Positions 58,509 to 64,000 of a stretch of 64,000 nucleotides of DNA are shown here, piece after piece. The translations under genes were made by a program, and so were the position numbers. Source of the DNA: Eledone cirrhosa (taxonomy: Eukaryota; Mollusca; Cephalopoda; Octopoda; Eledonidae). The DNA lies in NCBI GenBank assembly GCA_964016885.1, contig OZ024741.1, positions 411,465,464 to 411,529,463 of the forward strand. Reading direction: 5' to 3'. Below the pieces are notes generated by a model. It was given only the letters and a program-made list of their open reading frames with translations. It ran no database searches and was not told the DNA's origin. The first letter of the stretch is position 1. Every line of letters begins with the position of its first letter.

Positions 58509-58718
58509 TGGCGGTGGATTGCCAGTATCGGTAGAGGGTTGGACGTCATACTTTGCAGCAAAGTATTACGGCCCTTTATGATCTGAGTTCAAATCCCGCC
58601 GAGGTTTACTTGCCTTTCATCCTTACGGGGTCGATAAAATAAAGTACCAGTAATGCACTGGGTAATTGCTGGCCTTGTGCCTAAAGTAGAAACAATTATT
58701 ATTATTATTATTATTATG
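58509..58718 (+). mobile_element. tRNA-derived SINE, type I
   Basis: GGCGGTGGATTGCCAGTATC through TTCAAATCCCGCCGAGG to CTAAAGTAGAAACAATTATT and an ATT tail. It directly follows the tail of LINE copy F. Confidence 0.9.
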
Positions 58719-58758
58719 GTTTAAATTTTCAATATTTTTCCTGTCTTTATTGATGTAG

Positions 58759-58846
58759 GTTTGATGTTGTATCTGAAGCAAAGAAATCTTTATTTAAATA
58801 TTTAATGAATGATGTTCAGAATATTTTTAAAAGTCAAAATATGATG
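58759..58846 (+). CDS. Host gene exon 9 (last in window)
   Basis: The acceptor TTTATTGATGTAG and donor GTAAAT flank 88 bases, phase 2 to 0. After the split Thr codon it reads FDVVSEAKKSLFKYLMNDVQ and ends SQNMM (residues 290-318). The frame stays open into the next exon, which must lie beyond 64000. The acceptor pyrimidine tract is modest, but phase and composition fit the other exons. Confidence 0.72.
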
Positions 58847-59367
58847 GTAAATATTACATTTTATTTAACTTGAAATAATATTTCAAAAAAATATTATTTT
58901 TATCAAATTTTAACATAGTCTAAAAAAAAAAAATCATCTTCATTATTTTTATATTTATTCTTCCATGAATGGTAAGTTTCAGAAAGCTGGTACAATGTGG
59001 TACAATAGAGTAGAAATATATATACATTGTGAGATACAGACTCGTCAACTCTCCCTATCGGACGGGGAGATCTCCCACCACTTTTGGGTGGGTGAGAGAT
59101 GTTTTCTTTTGTGAAAGTAGGTATAGCTTTCATTATGTAAAATCTCCCCATTTTGCCTCATTTCTTGGTACAATATGGTAGCAATATATAAAGGGTAAAG
59201 AATGACATATAAAACAAAACAAAGTAATGTTTTTACTCAGAATATTTCAGGGTTAATACCTCTTTGCAAATGTAAAAACGAAAGCGGTTCAAAATAAAAC
59301 AAATGTGGTTCTCCCTAAATGGTCTGAGTATTTCACATCAATCGTTTGTTTAATCTGAAAAAGTTAT

Positions 59368-61340
59368 ATCATCATCATCATCATCATCATTTTACGTCCG
59401 CTTTTCCCTGCTTGCCAGCATCTCTCCACTCGTCACGGTCCTTCGTCATCTCCACCGTGAGCTTCGATGATCTGAGGTCTGTTCTCACCACCTCCGCCCA
59501 TGTTTTTCGTGGTCTACCATGTCTTCCTTCTACTGGCATTTCATGGCACTTCTTCACTCATCAGTCATCCTCCATGCGCATCACATGTCCATACCACCGC
59601 AATCTCCTCTCTCGCACACAACATTCTATCCCTCTCAGACACAGTTTCTCTCTCAACATATCCATGCTGGGTCGTTCATGCACATTGGCATTGCACATCC
59701 AGTGGGAGCATGCTTGCCTCCTTTCTCTCCAGCCATCGCATATCCTCTGCAGTTGCTGCCCAAGTCTTACTACTATGCAGCATCGCGCTCCTCACACAGG
59801 CATCATGTAACCAGCCTTTCGTACGCAGGGAGAAACCTTTCTTCAGCAGCAGAGGAAGCAGCTCCCTAAACTTCTTCCAACCCGTCCTTATTCTAGATAC
59901 TATGGCATCGGAACACCCCCACCCCTCCCATGCTAATCTGATCTCCTAGGTACCGGAAGCTATCAACCACTTCTATGGCACCCACCTGCATTTGAAAAAT
60001 ATGTCTATCAATGAGACTTCTACTGTCTAATTTCCCTGTACATCTACTGCATACGTATTTCTCCCTACCTGTTAGTTTGCCTGCTATCCCACTACATCTC
60101 TTGTGTACCCAAGATCTGCATTGTGGACATTTTATAGAATTTATGCCAGTTCCTTTTCTGCATATCGAACATGGCCATTTCCCTGACGGAATCAGAGTTT
60201 TGTCCTCTTTTCTACTCATCAACACTTTTGTCTTAGCTAGGTTCACTCTCAGTCCTCTTGATTCCAACTGCTGTTTCCATAGCCAGAATTTATTCTCTAG
60301 CTCCTCTACTGATTCTGCTATAAGAACCAGATCATCAGCATAGAGAAGTTCCCATGGACAGCCAGTCTTAAACTCCTTTGTTATGGCTTGGAGGACTATA
60401 ATGAACAAGAGCGGGCTGAGGACCGAACCTTGATGTACTCCTACTTGTATCTGGAATTCCTCACTAAACTCCATTCCTACCCTCACTTTACTGACAGCAC
60501 CTCTGTACAAAGTTTGCACTGTCCTCACAAGCCATTCCTCAACACCTAGTTTCCTTAGGGACCACCAGATGACAGATCGGGGTACCCTATCAAAGGCCTT
60601 CTCTAGGTCAACAAAACTAAGTATAGTGGCTTATTCTTCTCTAAGAACCTCTCTTGTAATTGTCTCACCAAGAAGAGAGCATCTGTTATACTTTTCCCAG
60701 ACACAAAACCAAACTGCATCTCATCTAATTTGACCCTTTCTCTAATTAGTTGTGCTAATATCCTTTCTGCCACTTTCATAATCTGATCCATCAGTTTTAT
60801 ACCCCTATAATTGCTCCTCTCCAGAGCATCCCCTTTACCTTTGAAGCAATTTATGAGAATACTGCTGCACCAGTCTTTGGGTATGACACCGCCATATATA
60901 GCCTGATTGATGATGCGTGTAACCAGTTTAGTGCCTACGTCCCCTGATGCCTTCAGCATCTCAGCGACTATCCCCGACGGTCCAGTGGCCTTTCATTTCC
61001 TTAATCGCCTCTTGGACCCTATATTCGTCAATCTCAATAGCTGGTCCCTCTGTCAGATCTACTGAGAGTAATTTCTCTCTCTCCCATTCATAATGACATT
61101 TCACACTCATAATGACATTTCCAGGCCTCCCTGCGTGCTAAGTACACCTGACGTCTAGCTTCTCTCTTAGCGGCTGTATGTATATCCTTCTCTACTCCCA
61201 CCCTTTTTCCAAGCCTTCCATGCTAGTCTTTTGTCGCTAATGGCCCTATCTACCGTGCTGTTCCACCACCAGGTCACTCTCTGTCTGGAGCTCTGCTCCA
61301 GCCACAAGTTTCATCAGTAGCCTGCAGTAAGTTGTCACGT
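59368..61340 (-). pseudogene. Reverse transcriptase ORF of the 59.4-61.3 kb LINE
   Basis: Motifs on the minus strand are SNYRGIKLMDQIMKVAERIL near 60800, KAFDRVPRSVIWW near 60570 after a one-base frameshift at about 60610, GVHQGSVLSPLLF near 60410, and LLYADDLVLIAE near 60330. A Cys/His finger (CSICRKGTG...CPQCRSWVHKRC...CSRC, spacing CX2CX10CX2CX4HX2C...CX2C) lies at about 60030-60165, between the palm and FRYLGDQIS near 59955. A further shift follows near 59910-59950. The C-terminal RERRLRWYGHVMRMEDD and HGRPRKTWAEVVRTDL are near 59440-59600, with stops at about 59555. It is a dead copy. Confidence 0.78.
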
Positions 61341-61345
61341 AAGAA
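59368..61345 (-). mobile_element. Non-LTR retrotransposon with PHD-like zinc finger (5'-truncated, defective)
   Basis: On the minus strand, from about 61345, the sequence reads WWNSTVDRAISDKRLAWKAW, then the reverse transcriptase, and ends in AGGGAAAAGCGGACGTAAAA followed by an ATG run. The endonuclease is missing. The last codons (GKQGKADVK, then TGA) lie inside the tail that the type II SINEs share. I cannot place the clade securely (jockey-like group). Confidence 0.75.
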
Positions 61346-61361
61346 ATTCCAGTTCATATTT

Positions 61362-61697
61362 ATCATCATTTCATTTTACGTCCGCTTTTTCCCTGCTTGC
61401 AAGTGTGGCACGGAAACTGATTTTGGCTTGATTTCTACAGCTGGATGCCTTTCCTAACACCAACCTCATTTACAGTGAGTGCTGGGTGCTTTTTTGCCGT
61501 GGCACCTCCACGACCACTTTGCAGTGGAATGATATGGACCCCAGTCCCTATCATCTCATTTCTACAGCTGAGTAAACTGGAGCAATGTGAAATAAAGTGT
61601 CTTGCTCAAGGAAACAACACATCACCCGGTCTGAGAATTGAACTTACAACCTTTCGATTGCAAGGCCAATGCTCTAACTACTAAGCCATGTGCCTCC
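61362..61697 (-). mobile_element. tRNA-derived SINE, type II, complete
   Basis: On the minus strand it runs from GGAGGCACATGGCTTAGTAG through CAATCGAAAGGTTGTAAGTT and CACCCAGCACTCACTGTAAA to GCAAGCAGGGAAAAAGCGGA and an ATG-type tail. It is the inverted counterpart of 62496-62842. Confidence 0.9.
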
Positions 61698-61740
61698 ATA
61701 CATATATACATATATACATATATATATATATGAAGTATTT
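61698..61740. repeat. (TA)n/(CATATA)n microsatellite
   Basis: A TA-rich run beside the SINE and before the long inverted repeat. A similar run follows at 61989-62012. Confidence 0.85.
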
Positions 61741-61793
61741 CCGTAGGAAAGGTAAAGGAAAAGAGAGTGTTCTATGTAGGCTACAGAGCTTTT

Positions 61794-61989
61794 TAGTTAT
61801 GTAATTAACAACATAAGATAATTAATTCATTTACCAGTGGTTTCTTGAAGACAGATATTTATATCTGTCTTCAGTCATCAGAATGAATAATTTTATTCGT
61901 TCTGAGATCTGAAGACAGATATAAATATCTGTCTTCAAGAAACCACTGGTAAATGAATTAATTATCTTATGTTGTTAATTACATAACTA
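61794..61989. other. Perfect 81-bp inverted repeat (foldback element or palindrome)
   Basis: The arm 61794-61874 is exactly the reverse complement of 61909-61989. The 34-base spacer is itself nearly self-complementary (TCAGAATGAATAA against TTATTCGTTCTGA, one mismatch), so almost 196 bases can fold into one hairpin. Each arm also contains a short palindrome, GAAGACAGATA/TATCTGTCTTC around TTTA. No ORF is present. Confidence 0.9.
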
Positions 61990-62012
61990 TATATATATAT
62001 ATATTTATATTT

Positions 62013-62105
62013 TGTAATAATAAATGGGAAGACTAAAGGGTGAAAGCAGCGATTCTTTACTTAAACTTTAATGTGTTCTTATAACAACAAATATATATAT
62101 ATATA
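62013..62105. other. AT-rich stretch without a recognised feature
   Basis: Short AT-rich DNA with another TA run at 62089-62108. I see nothing else in it. Confidence 0.6.
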
Positions 62106-62482
62106 TATGGGATGAAGTGATAAAAGCTGACCTTACCCAATTGCACCTCTCAAAGGTGATGACACAGGACTGTGACCTCTGGCGTCACGCAGTAATACAG
62201 AAGACACAACTCCCCATGGGTACAAGCTCAAGCTGAAGCATATAGACAGTATGCCCCACCCCCTCCTATTGCAAAGAGGTCGTGGAGGTACCACAGCAAA
62301 AAAGCACCCAGCACTCACTGTAAATGAGGTTGGTATTAGGAAGGGCATCCAGCTGTAGAAATCAAGCCAGAATCAGTTCTATATGAGCAAGACATGGTCA
62401 GCTGACTGGACACTGCCCACAACAGGACAGCCCGTCTAACCCATGCTAGCATGGAAGAACGGACATAAAATGGTGATGATGA
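62106..62482 (+). mobile_element. 3' end of a non-LTR retrotransposon sharing its tail with the SINEs
   Basis: GGGATGAAGTGATAAAAGC opens a peptide WDEVIKADLTQLHLSKVMTQ ... TQLPMGTSS, the end of a LINE ORF. After the stop, AGAGGTCGTGGAGGTACCAC to GGCATCCAGCTGTAGAAATC is shared with the SINEs at 61.36 and 62.5 kb, ending ACGGACATAAAATGGTGATG. Confidence 0.75.
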
Positions 62483-62495
62483 TATATATATATGT

Positions 62496-62842
62496 AGGCA
62501 CATGGCTTAGTGGTTAGAGCATTGGCCTTGCAATCGAAAGGTTGTGAGTTCAATTCTCAGACCGGGTGATGTGTTGTTTCCTTGAGCAAGACACTTTATT
62601 TCACATTGCTCCAGTTTACTCAGCTGTAGAAATGAGATGATAGGGGCTGGGGTCCCTATCATTCCACTGCAAAGTGGTCGTGGAGGTGCCACGGCAAAAA
62701 AGCACCCAGCACTCACTGTAAATGAGGTTGGTGTTAGGAAGGGCATCCAGCTGTAGAAATCAAGCCAGAACCAGTTCCCGTCCCACCCTTGCAAGCAGGG
62801 AAAAGTGGACGTAAAATGATGATGATGATGATGATGATGTAT
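62496..62842 (+). mobile_element. tRNA-derived SINE, type II, complete
   Basis: GGCACATGGCTTAGTGGTTA and GGTTGTGAGTTCAATTCTCA give the tRNA-like promoter head. The body contains CAAAGTGGTCGTGGAGGTGC and GGTGTTAGGAAGGGCATCCA. The end is GCAAGCAGGGAAAAGTGGAC, GTAAA and an ATG run. Confidence 0.92.
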
Positions 62843-63235
62843 GAGTATATAGAGAGAAGTAGACAAAGAGGTATGTGTTTAATGATAGGGGCTAGAGAAC
62901 CACCAGAGTGAAGATCATATTGTTTACGAAAGGCTGCTACAGATCAATTAAAAGAATACATTAAACTGTACTAACCATCCAGTAATAACTATTACACCTG
63001 GACATACTCTAATTAGAGAATGTTTCGCCACAGAAAGTGAAGGTTACATATTGTAGAGGGCTCGTCAACAGGTGGACTACAATATGGTCCTCACTTTTAA
63101 AAATATATCAGATAACTAAAATAACACATGGTGTAGAGAGAAGACACGCGTGTTATATAGCCCATGGTGGTGTAAATGGACCAAAAGACTGCTAAAAACA
63201 GCAGTTCAGAACCATTCAACTTAAGAAGCTCTAAC
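62843..63235. other. Intronic sequence without a recognised feature
   Basis: No repeat or gene that I can name. Several short reading frames exist but have no supporting motif. Confidence 0.5.
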
Positions 63236-63395
63236 AAACCAAACATTATAATAAATGTTCGGTGAATCCATACGTACATATATATATGTGTGCATGTATG
63301 TATATATATATACATACTACTGTACGTCTGTATACATATATGTATCAGCCGTACTAAGAGTGAGAAATGAAATTTCGTTTCATTCTTTTCCATTT
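63236..63395. repeat. Direct repeat, copy 1 (inverted-end, TA-rich)
   Basis: ACCAAACATTATAATAAATG begins a segment through ACTACTGTACGTCTGTATAC to GAGAAATGAAATTTCGTTTC that recurs at 63636-63825. It contains the hairpin ACCAAACATT/AATGTTCGGT and a TA microsatellite. Confidence 0.82.
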
Positions 63396-63635
63396 ATCGT
63401 TTTTGGTGCGCCCGGCTGACTAACTCACTCTATATGCAAATTAGGCTGCTCAGCCGTTAATATGCATAAGAAAGTATATACTTTCAAACGTTCAATCATC
63501 TGACAGGAAGGTATACGATGCTGACAATAGCTAATAAGCTTGAAACTAGTTCATCGTTCCTTTGTCAGTGTTGAACAAAAGGGCGTCGATGGTTGCCGAA
63601 CACTGTACAGCTTAATTCGGGCTGTTTGTTTACAA

Positions 63636-63825
63636 ACAAACCAAACATTATAATAAATGTTTGGTAAACCCATACGTACATATATATATGTGTGCATGTA
63701 TGTATATATATACATACTACTGTACGTCTGTATACATATATGTATGAACGTATACATACTTATATTTACGTATCAGCCATACTAAGAGTGAGAAATGAAA
63801 TTTTGTTTCATTCTTTTCCAATTAA
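63636..63825. repeat. Direct repeat, copy 2
   Basis: Second copy of the previous repeat, with about 30 extra bases (GAACGTATACATACTTATAT) near its right part. The roughly 240 bases between the copies carry no recognised gene. Confidence 0.82.
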
Positions 63826-63929
63826 AAGCCAATAATCTATAAAGTGCCTGGAATCTATTCCTTGAGCTCATTAAATTATAAGGGATTAACGTGAGTCATT
63901 AACTCCATTTTTTGATTTGATATATATAT

Positions 63930-64000
63930 ATTCATCATCATCATCATCATCATCATTTAATGTCTATCTTCCACGCTAGCATGGGTTAGACTGGAGTTGT
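63930..64000 (-). mobile_element. 3' end of a SINE or LINE, running out of the window
   Basis: A CAT repeat followed by TTTAATGTCTATCTTCCACG and CTAGCATGGGTTAGACTGG is the reversed 3' tail of the cephalopod SINE/LINE pair. Confidence 0.75.

Noticed and set aside
59346..59949. Plus-strand reading frames of 116-154 residues, one with a His run
   Set aside because: They are antisense of the C-terminus and ATG tail of the LINE at 59.4-61.3 kb.

Overview
The window is eukaryotic nuclear DNA and is most likely from a cephalopod of the octopus type. It is dominated by tRNA-derived SINEs with heads, tails and ATT/TAA runs that I recognise from cephalopod genomes, by several non-LTR retrotransposon families, and by very long intronic mini- and microsatellites. 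It contains no bacterial-style operon, CRISPR array or rRNA gene.

One host gene runs through the whole window on the + strand. Nine short exons (410-490, 5696-5856, 8721-8820, 13179-13331, 40307-40406, 43167-43270, 44378-44476, 56919-56986, 58759-58846) have canonical AG/GT borders and compatible phases. They join into 954 nt, exactly 318 codons with no stop. Both ends are open, so the gene continues outside the window. The encoded segment is helical and lacks a motif I can name with certainty; the pattern resembles the MUN-domain region of Munc13-4/BAIAP3-type UNC13 proteins, which is an inference from memory.

Introns 1-3 (about 0.5-13.2 kb) are mostly tandem arrays: an 8-bp repeat, a 20-bp repeat, a 37-bp repeat in both orientations on either side of exon 2, CA-rich microsatellites, and a 49-bp repeat of about 4 kb. 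Intron 4 (13.3-40.3 kb) is a retrotransposon cluster. It holds five minus-strand copies or fragments of a Tx1/L1-like element (ORF1 with a CCHC knuckle; ORF2 with an APE-type endonuclease, a reverse transcriptase and a CCHC). It also holds four plus-strand copies or fragments of a second family whose C-terminus looks like a restriction-like endonuclease (R4/Dong/NeSL type). Most junctions between these elements are (TAA)n runs.

Intron 5 is another 37-bp array. Intron 6 has SINE pieces and a TGATGG microsatellite. Intron 7 (44.5-56.9 kb) holds a 61-bp array grown inside a dispersed repeat, an 8.8-kb array of a 23-bp satellite with kilobase-scale higher-order duplication, and a 0.75-kb GGT/GAT microsatellite. 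Intron 8 is SINE-rich and carries one LINE 3' end. The last 5 kb contain a broken minus-strand LINE with a zinc-finger insertion, complete SINEs whose 3' ends match that LINE, a perfect 81-bp inverted repeat, and a direct repeat of about 160-190 bp.

Every retrotransposon coding region seen here is damaged by stops, frameshifts, deletions or 5' truncation. The long apparent reading frames of 47.2-56 kb are satellite, not genes. All copy counts for arrays are span divided by unit length, not exact counts.
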